The position numbers and the translations under genes are program-made. From Coemansia sp. RSA 487 (lineage: Eukaryota > Kickxellomycota > Kickxellomycetes > Kickxellales > Kickxellaceae): a DNA stretch of 53,557 nucleotides. Below are positions 20,109 through 29,786 of the stretch, piece by piece; the first letter of the stretch is position 1; every line of letters begins with the position of its first letter. Location of the stretch: the NCBI GenBank assembly GCA_027577595.1, contig JANBRJ010000107.1, positions 1 through 53,557 on the forward strand. The letters run 5' to 3'. The notes under the pieces were generated by a model that was not told the DNA's origin, made no database searches, and worked only from the letters and a program-made list of their open reading frames with translations.

Positions 20109-21671
20109 CTAGTATTCAACAATATCCAAACTTGGAAGCCTTTTGCAAAGATACTCGGTAGTATCGGCCTGTAATGTAGCTGGTAGTAAAAGTGGACCGG
20201 CCATTAGTGTGATTCGTTTGATATTGACATCTAGTGGTTGCAATTCATCGTCGGAGCTTTCGTATATCTCGGGTATTGACAAATGTCCGTCATCTGTTAA
20301 GATCAGTTTTAAATTGAATACCTTTAGCTCTGTCAAATTTGGAAGCTGTTTAATGAGCATTAGCATATATTCGATATCGATTCTCTCACGAATAATTAGG
20401 CAGTTTAGATACGGCCAATTGATTGTACTGGCATCAAAGGAGCTGCCAATACTATTCAAGTCAATACGAGTGTTTTCTGCGAAATCCGGAATGCAGAATA
20501 TGTCGTTTGCAAAATCAATCCAATTCATATACAGCATGTTGTGGACGCTTTCCTTGGCATATCCTGAAAACTTGCGCTTAATCACATCATTCAGTTTAAG
20601 GTTGGTTATTTTGAGAACAACCTTTGCCATGGTTAGTATTTCAACTTCTGGCAAAATATCGACACCAGTGATTGAAGACAAGCACGAAAGAGAAAACGGG
20701 CATAGTTGCGTGCGGAATTTTACAAGCTGCGGTGCCAAAACCGTGTATTCAAATAAATCCGCCGGACCATACCATATTGTATCAGGGCTGTTGTCTTGTG
20801 TTTCTTCTTCGGTGACAAATGGAACGCCCAGGCTCAAGTGTTTAAGGCTGGAAAAATCCAATACATTTGGACCCTTATCGCCTTGGAACGAGCTCCACGT
20901 AAATTCCTTCTCTATTCCTATCAAACGCAGCATTTTCAATTGTGCGGACTGTACAAGGGGAAAATGGCTAAAGTCGTTCGAGTAGCAACGGATATCCAAA
21001 TGCCTTAATTTATCAGAAAAGTGCTCCACGTCAGACAAGACGGTCAGCTCGCATGAAATTCTGCTCAAATTGGAAGCATAATGCTTTGTTGCAGCTCGGA
21101 TAAATGCCAGCAGAACATCATCATTCGTTACAAAGGGCCACTCGTAATATGTGATTCCAGGAACCAGCTGTGCAAACTCGTTTCCCAGTGACACCGCCTG
21201 TGCAATATCGCCGACCAGTCCTGGATGCGGATCCAAAGAATTTCCATTCTGCAAGTCGATGGAAATATCCAGATGCGTTACGCTATCCAGCAGTGCTGAC
21301 CTTTTTCTTATTTGCTCAAGCAGTGCATTGATGATAAGCATGGGATGTTCGCCGTACCTAATATGAAGCAGTAGATACATCGGCTGGCACATGCTTCGCT
21401 TGTCGCTTGGGATGATATCTAGGCTGGTTTTGACTACGATATTGGAGTCTATCCCCTGGTTTGCATTTTCAGCGATGCAGGAAATGAACGACTGTTTGTA
21501 GACTAACGGCAATGCAATATTCCTCCATGCGCGAGATACTGACAAAAGTGCAAGCCTTTCAGTCCATTTGGACAAATTGCATTGTATGTCACTTTTACTG
21601 CATATATACTCTTCGCATAGTAGTCCGAATATCGTCCTGATGATTAGATCGGGGAGCTTTTCAAAGCGCAT
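20109..21671 (-). CDS. F-box/LRR-like protein
   Basis: A 520-residue protein from the ATG at 21671. It opens MRFEKLPDLIIRTIFGLL, then LALLSVSRAWRNIALPLVYKQSFI, a clear F-box pattern (LP start, S/C-R-x-W before the last helix). Irregular Leu-rich units follow, such as LRHLDIRCYSND, LKHLSLGVPF and LTELKVFNLKL. An acidic ESSDDELQPLD lies near the end. It is not closely similar to its convergent neighbour at 18295, but both are the same kind of protein. A strong acceptor-like TTCTTGCAG lies 40 bases upstream of the ATG, and GTAAGA at about 21810 is a good donor, so a leader intron is likely. An upstream frame from about 22032 does not splice in phase to this start. Confidence 0.65.
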   Translation of the reverse strand: MRFEKLPDLIIRTIFGLLCEEYICSKSDIQCNLSKWTERLALLSVSRAWRNIALPLVYKQSFISCIAENANQGIDSNIVVKTSLDIIPSDKRSMCQPMYLLLHIRYGEHPMLIINALLEQIRKRSALLDSVTHLDISIDLQNGNSLDPHPGLVGDIAQAVSLGNEFAQLVPGITYYEWPFVTNDDVLLAFIRAATKHYASNLSRISCELTVLSDVEHFSDKLRHLDIRCYSNDFSHFPLVQSAQLKMLRLIGIEKEFTWSSFQGDKGPNVLDFSSLKHLSLGVPFVTEEETQDNSPDTIWYGPADLFEYTVLAPQLVKFRTQLCPFSLSCLSSITGVDILPEVEILTMAKVVLKITNLKLNDVIKRKFSGYAKESVHNMLYMNWIDFANDIFCIPDFAENTRIDLNSIGSSFDASTINWPYLNCLIIRERIDIEYMLMLIKQLPNLTELKVFNLKLILTDDGHLSIPEIYESSDDELQPLDVNIKRITLMAGPLLLPATLQADTTEYLCKRLPSLDIVEY

Positions 21672-22639
21672 GTCCAGCGTGGTAGAATGTATGTTATAGC
21701 TTGAAAGCTGCAAGAACAGAATAAATTGTTGGATGGAAATACAAAGTAAATGAAAAAGAGAGGGAACGTTGGAAAATGATAAAGCAATTGCTAGTATACC
21801 TTTTCTTACATGGCCAAATCCTCCCCTTTACAGTGCTATAAAGAACGGAAGGAGTTTTGTATTCGACATTTTGCAAAGCACCATGTTCTAGATATGCGCC
21901 TGGTGTTGGTAGCTTCAAAGGGTAAAAGAAAGCATTGCACAAAGCATAATTAAACAAACCTCTCCTAGCAAGAAGTAGCCGCAGTATTTCCAGGTCCAAA
22001 ATGACATCAACGGGGGATATGTGCCAGTACATCTACAGAGAACGTGGCAGATGCAGTTCTGCCAACAAGTCATAGTATTTTTTACTAACCAGCTAATCTA
22101 TATTATCAAGGATCAAGTACAAAGTTTATCTGAATTGGCTAGTGAAATCAGACAGCGAAAAATAGTGTGGTGAATGGCATGTGCAGAAAGCAAGTGAACG
22201 TGAAAGTGCGGTGAAATGGAAGCGCCTTGTGTATTTTCAAGCTCAAGACAGTCATGCCGGCACGTGATTGGCAGACGGGTCTAATTTCCCACCTTATTTT
22301 GGCTCTCAGCGCTTGTGATAAATGAGTCCGTGCGCTCCAGCCAGTGCTTTTGGTGGGGTATCGGAAAAGTGTATGCTCCGGGCGCGGAAAATAAAGAAAA
22401 GCTCAGAATATGCATCTTTGCCGTTCAGTTTTCATGAGGCTTGGACAGTGTGCATGAGACAACAGCATTGTCGAAAGCTTTAAAAAAGACACACTGGAGA
22501 AGGAACTTTTGACTCTGTCTTTTCTTCTTTCCCTCTTCACTAAAACTTTATTACTTCAGTTTTCTAAGCCTTTCTTTCCCCTTTCATTTCATTTCTTTTC
22601 AAGCTTTCGCTTTACCTACACGAAGGAAAACACATAATA
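21672..22639. other. Intergenic: leader of F-box gene and POT1 promoter
   Basis: The left part likely contains a 5' leader intron of the minus-strand F-box-like gene and a 112-codon minus-strand open frame (21694-22032) that I cannot connect to it. The right part is the thiolase promoter with a CT-rich leader at 22515-22615. Confidence 0.45.
22261..22271 (+). promoter_or_regulatory. CACGTG box fused to inverted CCAAT in thiolase promoter
   Basis: CACGTG is followed directly by ATTGG, 369 bases upstream of the thiolase ATG. CACGTG is a bHLH site and ATTGG an inverted CCAAT site (HAP/NF-Y). Function is inferred from sequence only. Confidence 0.4.
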
Positions 22640-23902
22640 ATGTCAGCCTCAGCACGTCTTGGACAGGTCGCATCGCACTTGAGCAGCGACAAGGCACCAC
22701 GCACGCAAATCGGCGTCAAGAACCCCGACGATGTGGTGATAGTGCAAGCGCTGCGTACTCCGATCACGCGCGCGCGCAAGGGCGGGTTCAAGGACACGAC
22801 GTCCGAGTACCTGCTGGGCAATATCCTCAAGGGCGTGCTGGAGCGCAGCAAGCTGGACCCTGCACTAGTCGACGATATTTGCGTTGGCAACGTGTGCCCG
22901 CCGGGCGGCGGAGCCACGCTTGCGCGCATGGCGGCGATCTACGCCGGGTTCCCGCATACCACCAGCGTGCAGACGGTCAACAGACAGTGCTCCAGCGGGC
23001 TCCAGGCGGTTGTACACATTGCGCACGCCATCCAGGCCGGCATGATCGACATTGGTATTGGAGCCGGCGTCGAGAGCATGACGCAGTTCTATGGCCCTAA
23101 GCATAGTGTTGTCCCCGACGTCATGAACGATGAGGTTCTTGCTGCGCCCGGAGTGGCTGACTGCCTGATCCCCATGGGGTTCACGTCGGAGAACGTAGCG
23201 CACGACTTTAAGATCTCACGGGGAAAGCAGGACGCGTTTGCGGCGCTGTCGCACCAGCGCGTGGAGAAGGCTCAGAAGGAGGGTCTATTTGACGCCGAGA
23301 TCTACCCGATCAAGACAAAGATCGTCGACAAGGACGGAAACGAGAAGGAAATTGTTGTTTCCCGCGACGATGGTCTGCGTGCGGGCACCACCGCCGAGTC
23401 CCTCGGCAAGCTGAAGCCGGCGTTCTCGGCCGAGGGCTCGACCACCGCAGGAAATGCGTCGCAGGTGTCGGACGGCGCTGCTGCCGTTCTGCTGATGAAG
23501 CGCAGCCGCGCACTAGAGCTCGGTCTGTCGATCCAGGGAAAGCTGATTGCGTCTGCAGTGGCTGGTGTGCCGCCACGCATCATGGGAGTTGGCCCGGCGT
23601 ACGCTGTGCCTGCCGTGCTGAAAAAGACTGGGCTGACGGTTGATCAGCTGGATGTTGTTGAGCTGAACGAGGCCTTTGCGTCGCAGGCTGTGTACTCGAT
23701 GGAGAAGCTTGGACTTGACATCAACAAGGTTAATCCCAAGGGTGGCGCTATTGCGCTCGGCCACCCGCTTGGTTGCACCGGCGCCCGCCAGATCTCCACA
23801 CTGCTCACCGAGCTCAAGCGCCAGGACAAGCGCGTCGGATGCACCACTATGTGCATTGGCGGCGGCTTCGGCATGGCTGCCATATTTGAGTCGGAGCACT
23901 AG
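22640..23902 (+). CDS. POT1: Peroxisomal 3-ketoacyl-CoA thiolase
   Basis: Last step of peroxisomal beta-oxidation: splits 3-ketoacyl-CoA with CoA to acetyl-CoA and a shortened acyl-CoA. The 420-residue protein has a perfect N-terminal PTS2 signal, RLGQVASHL at residues 6-14 (R-L-x5-H-L), so import should use Pex7. The acylated Cys is in NRQCSSGLQ (Cys117), the substrate His in NEAFAS and GHPLGCTGARQ, and the second active-site Cys in CTTMCIGGGFG. Length and end match fungal Pot1/Fox3. The ATG at 22640 follows a CT-rich leader and AAACACATAATA. High GC-ending codon use suggests strong expression. Confidence 0.97.
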   Translation: MSASARLGQVASHLSSDKAPRTQIGVKNPDDVVIVQALRTPITRARKGGFKDTTSEYLLGNILKGVLERSKLDPALVDDICVGNVCPPGGGATLARMAAIYAGFPHTTSVQTVNRQCSSGLQAVVHIAHAIQAGMIDIGIGAGVESMTQFYGPKHSVVPDVMNDEVLAAPGVADCLIPMGFTSENVAHDFKISRGKQDAFAALSHQRVEKAQKEGLFDAEIYPIKTKIVDKDGNEKEIVVSRDDGLRAGTTAESLGKLKPAFSAEGSTTAGNASQVSDGAAAVLLMKRSRALELGLSIQGKLIASAVAGVPPRIMGVGPAYAVPAVLKKTGLTVDQLDVVELNEAFASQAVYSMEKLGLDINKVNPKGGAIALGHPLGCTGARQISTLLTELKRQDKRVGCTTMCIGGGFGMAAIFESEH

Positions 23903-24849
23903 ATTATTTTATTGAAGAGTGAGTTTGTGGTTTCAATTTCGATTGCTGTAATTGTAATATGAGTTTATATGGATAGACAAACGGATTATTTTTTTTTGCC
24001 ATTTTCGACTGATTAGCTATGCTTTTTTCCATGTCAGTTATGTGGGGCTCAAACAGGCCGAAGCTTCCAGGTTTCCAGACCAACACAGAGTTCCTTGGGG
24101 ATTTGCAAAATCGATCAGTGCGTTTGTGATGTGCAATTTGAACTGACATGTGTCCTGTGCATCTCTCATTTATTCTACTGGAAACCAGAGCTTCGTTTTT
24201 TCCGGTTGGCCAAAACACACGTAACATCTTATGAAAGAAAGCACATGGCATGGACCAATCGGAATCACAATACTCACACTTTTGATTTCATGCATTGGCG
24301 GAAAATGGAAAAAGCTACAACCAAATTAGCACCAAGATGGCAGGCGATGAAACACGATAACGAACACCATTTTGGAAAAAGCGGTCACATGCATGTATGA
24401 GAATTTATGCATTCTTTTTTATCGATTAGCCTGCATTTTCGGAGAAACAATGGTTCGTTAACATGCACAGGTGATACAGGACAAAAACGTCATTCAGCTC
24501 TAGTAGCAAATAAAGGGGCACAAAAGACAGAGCGGAAGGATGTTGTCCAATTATTCCAGCCGAATCAACAAGCACCAAAAATGCCTTGTGGTTTGAATGA
24601 AATACAGAGGAGGAATGGAGAGAGAGCCTCCTTCCGCCCCTTTTTCCTGGTCACATTGCCCTTCTGTTTCTTTTATGCGTACATATAAAAAGTCCACTTT
24701 TCTGGGCTCTGTCAGTGCTTTTTTTTCTGCTCTTGCTGAAACGATTTTCATTTTTTTTCCTTTCGCCTCCTCTTTGCAAGAAAAAACCTACCCCAGACTT
24801 TTATTCATATCCTTTATAAAAGCTCCAAACAAACCAGCAGCTACGAAGA
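23903..24849. other. Intergenic region
   Basis: 947 bases with no gene I can support. A 115-codon minus-strand frame (23904-24251) lacks any recognisable feature. The right end is the T-rich promoter of the small gene at 24850. Confidence 0.5.
24683..24690 (+). promoter_or_regulatory. TATA box
   Basis: ATATAAAA, 160 bases upstream of the ATG at 24850. A second TTTATAAAAG at 24813-24822 lies too close to the start to be the main box. Confidence 0.35.
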
Positions 24850-25191
24850 ATGATCAACGGATTGATCAAGAGATCCATTCCGCTTGTGCGGCGGACACCA
24901 TCGCTGCAACAAAGCAAGGCAGCCGCGTCAGCGATGGCTTTGCACACCAAGATCGATTTGACCGTCGAGTCCAAGCACTTGAGCCCCACAGAGTTTCACA
25001 ACTACCTGAAGAGCCGCGACGGGCGGGAGCTGAAGGAGTTCCTGTCCGAGGAGTCGGAGATTGTGGCCATGGACTCGTTCAACGATCCTCCGTCGTACCA
25101 ACAACAGCCCTCATCCGAGTCGACAAACATTGACAGTAAGGATCTGAATGAACAGTTTAAGAAGCAAATCCACGATCTGCTGTATCCCTAG
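24850..25191 (+). CDS. Small mitochondrial-looking protein, unknown function
   Basis: 113 residues. The N terminus (MINGLIKRSIPLVRRTPSLQ) is basic, amphipathic and free of acidic residues, like a mitochondrial presequence. The remainder is soluble and mixed-charge: HLSPTEFHNYLKSRDGRELKEF, then LSEESEIVAMD, a Gln/Ser linker, and a C-terminal helix NEQFKKQIHDLLYP. No family recognised. A TATA-like box, a T-rich promoter and clean codon use support a real gene. Converges on CIA1 with 151 bases between stops. Confidence 0.7.
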   Translation: MINGLIKRSIPLVRRTPSLQQSKAAASAMALHTKIDLTVESKHLSPTEFHNYLKSRDGRELKEFLSEESEIVAMDSFNDPPSYQQQPSSESTNIDSKDLNEQFKKQIHDLLYP

Positions 25192-25342
25192 GCTGAGGAA
25201 ATATCCCCCCGCCGTTCAACGCATCTTTTATTGTTTTCGATTTTTGTACTTTTTAGCGTAAAATAAAAGCTTCCTTTCGTTGCCATTGAGCCCCCCCAAC
25301 ACAAAGCCATGGGCTAAAAGGGATCTGATTCCTGTTGATCTA

Positions 25343-26626
25343 TCAGCTTTGCTCGAGATGCCATATACGTACAACACCGTCATCGCCAGCAGTGGCCAGC
25401 CAGTCCGGATACACGGGGTTCCACTGGACGCAGTTGATGTCGGTCAGCGCATGGGCGTGCTGGCGTGAGCACTCCAGAGTAACCGTGGTATTTTCTGTGC
25501 TACCTTTAGAGTTAGTCGTAACTCTGAACACACGTAACGTGTTGTCGCCGCACCCAGTCACCAGGAACCCTTGCTGCTCATCTTCGCTGCTGCTGGCAGC
25601 AGCATCAATCCCGTTCGGGGGCGGCTTTGTCCACGACACCGAGTATATCGCCCGCGTATGGACGGAATCAGGTACCACCGCCACGCAGTCGTACGCAGTG
25701 TCTGGCTTGTAGTAAAAACCCTCGCGCATGCCGCCGGTCGAAGCACTTTGTGCGGCAGTCCAGACGCGCACAGTGCGATCGTCGCTGACGGACGCCATGT
25801 ACCGGCCGTCAGGGCTGAAGGCGCCGGCCCACACAGTCGACGTGTGTCCAGTCAGTGTGGCGGCCGAGTACCAGTCGTCATCCTCCTCCCTCCACACGCG
25901 AATCGTATCGTCGTAGGAAAACGACATCAGCAAATCGTCCTTCGGGTGCCACGCAACCATTTTCACATCGTTTGTGTGTTCCATCAGCACGCTGATGCAG
26001 TCAAAGTCGCCCTCACCATTGGACTCCCAGATCCACACGCTCCGGTCGCGGCCGCACGTAGCCAGAAGTTGGCCGCTGGGGCTCCAGCTGACCGATTTGG
26101 TCTCGTTCTCGTGGCCCTCGAGCGTCGCAATACACTCATACGCATCGTCTTCCTTTTCCCAAATCCCCGTTGTGCCGTCGAAGCTGGCTGTCGCCAAAGT
26201 TTTGCCCTTGGTTGGTTCAAACGCCACCGATCGCACGGTTCTCTTGTGCGCCCCGTCTATTGTGTCCACGCATTCCCACATCTTGCTCATATTATTGGCG
26301 GTCCGCTCGTTGGCTTCCTCTGCGCTTGCTGTGCCTGCGTCGCTGAAAAACCGGCTTTGTGTCAGCGGCGTCCATATGCGCACGGACTTGTCACCCGAGC
26401 AGCTGGCTAGCCGTAACCCATTTGGATCCCATGACACTTGCCACACTCTGTCCTCGTGTCCTAAAAAGATTCTCTTTTACTCTGCTTTAGGTTTTCGTGC
26501 GAATAAGATAAAAGATACTTCACATTTTGTTTCGTGGTTGGGATTTGTTGTAAGGGGAGAAAGTGGTGCGAAGTATTCTTGTCGCTTACCTTCCAATTCT
26601 GCGACTAGTTTCAACTGTAGTGGCAT
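25343..26626 (-). CDS. CIA1: Cytosolic iron-sulfur assembly protein Cia1 (two exons)
   Basis: WD40 scaffold of the CIA targeting complex (with Cia2 and Mms19), which hands Fe-S clusters to cytosolic and nuclear proteins. Exon 1 (26626-26590) encodes MPLQLKLVAELEG; the intron (26589-26461) starts GTAAGCG and ends TTTTTAG; exon 2 continues HEDRVWQVSWDPNG. The spliced start matches the usual Cia1 opening (a Leu-rich strand then GHEDRVW). The 384-residue product has seven WD repeats, with clear GH...W-D/S units such as LASCSGDKSVRIWTP, LATCGRDRSVWIWES, MASVSDDRTVRVWTA and LATAGDDGVVRIWHL. The Asp/Ser-rich insert near blade 6 (DAAASSSEDEQQ) is modest. Confidence 0.93.
26461..26589 (-). other. Predicted CIA1 intron
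   Basis: 129 bases, GTAAGCG donor and TTTTTAG acceptor, phase 1. Without it the frame from the real ATG stops and the N-terminal GHEDRVW motif is lost. Confidence 0.85.
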
Positions 26627-26912
26627 CTCATAAAATAAAAACGAATTGCGCAAAGTATATGGATCTAATAGCAAAAGTAAAAGTAAAAGTAAAGCTGAAT
26701 AAAGAAAAAGAAATTGTATAGTTTTGTCGAAAGAAGGACGAGGGGGAGCTAAAGGGAAAAAGATAGCAGCTATACATGCGCGAGCAAAAGGGGTATATAG
26801 TCTGCACACAGGCGATTCCTTGAGCAAGGCTAGCGTGCTGCCATGCAACAACGTACGATTATCGGCTGTATTCAGCTTGTTCACCAAGAAAGAAAGAAAA
26901 CTAAACCAGGTC
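26627..26912. other. Short intergenic with CIA1 promoter
   Basis: Contains an (AAAAGT)3 repeat near 26675-26692. Likely the CIA1 promoter and the SSADH 3' flank. Confidence 0.5.
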
Positions 26913-28758
26913 CTAGAACGCAATATTGATAAGCTTGATGTTCAGATACTCGTCGATCCCGTAGCGCGAGCCCTCGCGACCAACGCCGCTCTCCTTGACG
27001 CCGCCAAACGGAGTAACCTCAGAGCTGATGGTGCCAGTGTTGACGCCCACCATGCCAACCTCCAGGGCTTCGGCAACACGGAAGATGCGGCCAACGTCGC
27101 GGCTAAAGAAGTAGCCGGCCAAGCCAACCGGAACATTGTTGGCCCTGCGGACGACCTCGTCCTCAGACGAGAATCTGAAGATGGGGCACAGCGGACCAAA
27201 GGTCTCCTCGCAGCTCATGGGCACGCTGTCGCTGACGTCGACCAGCACGGTCGGCTCAAAGAAATGGCCACCCAAACCGACTGTGTCAGCGGGCCGCTTG
27301 CCGCCAGCAACAACGCGGGCGCCTGCATCCAACGCACGCTGCAAGTGGTCTTCGGTCTTTGCAAGCCCCCGCTCGGTGATCATTGGGCCAACCGTGGTTC
27401 CGGCTGCCAGCCCATGCCCCACGCGCAGCTGCTTCTTGACAAGCGCAACAAACGCAGCAACAAACTCATCGTATACAGAGTCGTGCACGTAGATGCGGTT
27501 GGCACACACGCACGTTTGGCCGGCGTTGCGGAACTTGCACGCCACCAGCTGCTGTGCTGCCACGTGGATGTCGGCGTCCTCGAACACGATGAACGGCGCG
27601 TTGCCACCAAGCTCCATGGAGAGCTTCTTCATCGTCGATGCCGCCTGCGCCATCAGCAGCTTGCCGACTCCCGTGGATCCGGTGAACGATACCTTGCGGA
27701 TCCCCGGGTTCGTAGTCAGCTCAAGACCCACAGCCTTGGTGTTTTCTGCCGAGCTCGGTACCACGTTGATGACGCCTGGGGGAATGCCTGCGCGCTCAGC
27801 CAGCTCGCATAGCGCCAGCGCAGACAGCGGTGTCTCGTGCGCCGGCCGCGCCACCACTGTGCACCCTGCAGCTAGCGCAGCACCCACCTTGCGCGTGATC
27901 ATTGCGCAGGGAAAGTTGTATGGTGTGATGATTCCCGCCACACCCACGGGCTGCCGGACCACCAGCATCCGCGACGACTCCATCGGCGAAGGGACCGTGT
28001 CGCCGTAAGCGCGCTTAGCTTCCTCGGAGAACCATTCCAGGAACGACGCCCCGTAGCTGATCTCCCAAACCGCTTCGCCCAACGGCTTGCCGCATTCGAG
28101 CGTCATAATCCGCCCCAGGTCCTCCTTGTTCTCCAGCACCAGATCGTACCACTTGCGTAGCACTTGCGCACGATGCTTTGCCGTTGTTGTCTTCCAGCTC
28201 ACAAACGCCTCGTTGGCTACTTGCACCGCTTGCGCTACGTCGTTTCCATCCATATCCGCCACTTCGGCAATTGTCTGCAGCGTTGCAGGGTCTGTGACCT
28301 TGAACCGCTTGCCCTGGGCCGACCCAATCCACTTGCCGCCAACGTATGCATCTGTGCGGAGCAGGCTCTTGTCATGGGTCTTGTTCAGCTCATCAACTGA
28401 GTTTATTTGCAGCCCCTGGTTGCCGACTGCTGCTTGGTTGCTCATTCTTGTGGCGCTGAAGGGTCTGAGCTGAATAAGTGGAACGCCAGATATCTGAGGT
28501 GCTGCTGCTCTTGGGCGATTGATCTTGTCGGTGCTGGTAGCGCTGAGCCTCAATAGTCGTGTTGAATAAGCTCTAACAGCCTCGTTCGCTTTCCAGATCA
28601 CTTGTGCTTTGCCTTGGAATACAGGAAATACGTACCGAAGAGATCTTGATGACGTGATCTACAGTGTTATTAAGTGAGAGTATTTGGATGCTTTAGAAGC
28701 AAGTAAATATACGCAAAACGTAGAGGGAATTTGTTCATCTAAAGTATAAACCTACCAT
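26913..28758 (-). CDS. UGA2: Mitochondrial succinate-semialdehyde dehydrogenase (two exons)
   Basis: Oxidises succinic semialdehyde to succinate with NAD(P)+, the last step of the GABA shunt. The ALDH core is complete: TPYNFPCAMITRK, FTGSTGVGK (cofactor loop), ELGGNAPFIVFEDAD with the general-base Glu, NAGQTCVCANR with the nucleophilic Cys (the Cys-x-Cys pair is typical of SSADH), and the C-terminal PFGGVKESGVGREG. The large exon (28658-26913) is open back to a stop but has no ATG before MSNQ at 28445. Immediately upstream is acceptor ACTGTAG. At 28758-28756 an ATG is followed directly by GTAGGT, so a one-codon first exon joins in phase to give MITSSRSLRYVFPVF, a strong presequence; total 582 residues. 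The family Lys in the adenosine-binding VVKPAE motif is Arg here (VVARPAHETP). Confidence 0.88.
28659..28755 (-). other. Predicted SSADH intron after the start codon
   Basis: 97 bases between the ATG at 28758-28756 and exon 2 at 28658. Donor GTAGGT, acceptor CACTGTAG, phase 0. Confidence 0.6.
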
Positions 28759-29039
28759 TGCTCTCTGGCCGTGTGTTCTTTATATTGTGGATGGAAAATG
28801 TGTGAGGGTTCTATCTCAACAAATAATGTGTAATGTGCTTTACTATAGCTGTTTTATTTTTAAATACAAATAGAAAATAAAAAGATACAAAGAACAAGAG
28901 AGAGCGCGAAACAAAAGCAGGACACGGAGATAGCTGTTCAATAAATACGAAACTAAATTCCCATTTCCCCTAATCCGACGATAATACATTTTAGAGTGTT
29001 TTTCCTACACCAGTCCAGTCTCGTGTCAAATCGGAGGCG
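28759..29039. other. Short intergenic region
   Basis: AT-rich; SSADH promoter and SDE2 3' flank. Nothing else seen. Confidence 0.5.
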
Positions 29040-29786
29040 CTATTCACTGCTCTCGCTACCATCGCCACTATCATTGCTGCTGCTGGTGTCTGAAAGGTCT
29101 GCAATGTCGCCATCGAACAGTGGAACCAAGGGCGGACCCAAGGATGGGCTGTTCGCATTCTCGTCGTCATCCACGCTCTTGTCAGACTCTGACGACGCAG
29201 CCAGCCTTTTCGACTGCTCCCTCTTCTCTTCCAGCATCTTTCTTTTCATAGCCTTTCTGGCCGTCGACTTTGTTGCCTCAACAACCTGCTCGCAACTTTT
29301 CACGTACTCGACGTCGTCGAACCGATACTTTTTGGCAGGCGTGCCACGCAGTCCATCCTGGATCTTCTTGCGTCTACGCTCCTTGATGAACTCACGAGCC
29401 TCTTCCTCCGCCTCCAGTTTATCGACAATTGATTTGGCCTCCTTTAGCGTCTTGAGCCTTCGCCCATAGAGATCCCGACAGTCGTCATAATTTTCCGGCT
29501 TGTTGGACGACATTTTGTTGCCCTGAGACCGCAGCATGCTGCCGAATCCACCCTTGCCGCCAAATAAGCGTCCGTGCAAGCATAGCCAAACTATAGAAGA
29601 GCCTTCCGAATCCTCCAGTGCCTCGGTGGCTGTCAATCCGTGTCGCCCTGTAACGTACATTGAGTTCTGGGAAATCGCATTGTCAAAGAGGGCGTCAGCT
29701 TGTGTAGCTAGATCTTGGAGCGGCTCTGAATCGCAGACATGAAAGGTCTGGGTTTTATGGTTGGGTGTGTCAAGTATAACAAGCAT
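29040..29786 (-). CDS. SDE2: Sde2-type ubiquitin-fold spliceosome regulator
   Basis: Sde2 is made as a precursor with an N-terminal ubiquitin fold; cleavage after a Gly-Gly releases an Sde2-C part starting Lys-Gly-Gly that enters the spliceosome and is needed for excision of certain introns. Here residues 1-77 form the ubiquitin-like part ending RLFGG, and cleavage before K78 would leave KGGFGSMLRSQG, the near-invariant family motif. Next comes MSSNKPENYDDCRDLYGRR, then a long charged helix (EEEAREFIKERRRKKIQDGL) and YRFDDVEYVKSCEQVVEAT. The C terminus is an acidic Ser-rich tail ending in GDGSESSE. 248 residues, normal for the family. A C-terminal SAP domain, present in some homologues, is absent. 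Confidence 0.95.
   Translation of the reverse strand: MLVILDTPNHKTQTFHVCDSEPLQDLATQADALFDNAISQNSMYVTGRHGLTATEALEDSEGSSIVWLCLHGRLFGGKGGFGSMLRSQGNKMSSNKPENYDDCRDLYGRRLKTLKEAKSIVDKLEAEEEAREFIKERRRKKIQDGLRGTPAKKYRFDDVEYVKSCEQVVEATKSTARKAMKRKMLEEKREQSKRLAASSESDKSVDDDENANSPSLGPPLVPLFDGDIADLSDTSSSNDSGDGSESSE

Noticed and set aside
21694-22032. 112-codon minus-strand frame upstream of the second F-box-like gene as an extra coding exon
   Set aside because: The available donors and the TTGCAG acceptor do not join it in phase to the F-box frame; a non-coding leader intron is simpler.
23904-24251. 115-codon minus-strand frame downstream of thiolase
   Set aside because: No domain, no codon bias, and it overlaps the thiolase 3' flank.
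28604-28638. GTACGT...AAG intron of about 35 bases in the SSADH presequence
   Set aside because: Very short, and the unspliced frame already gives a good in-phase presequence.
26913-29786. SSADH and SDE2 as a co-transcribed pair
   Set aside because: They are same-strand, but about 280 AT-rich bases separate them and fungal genes of this kind are monocistronic.
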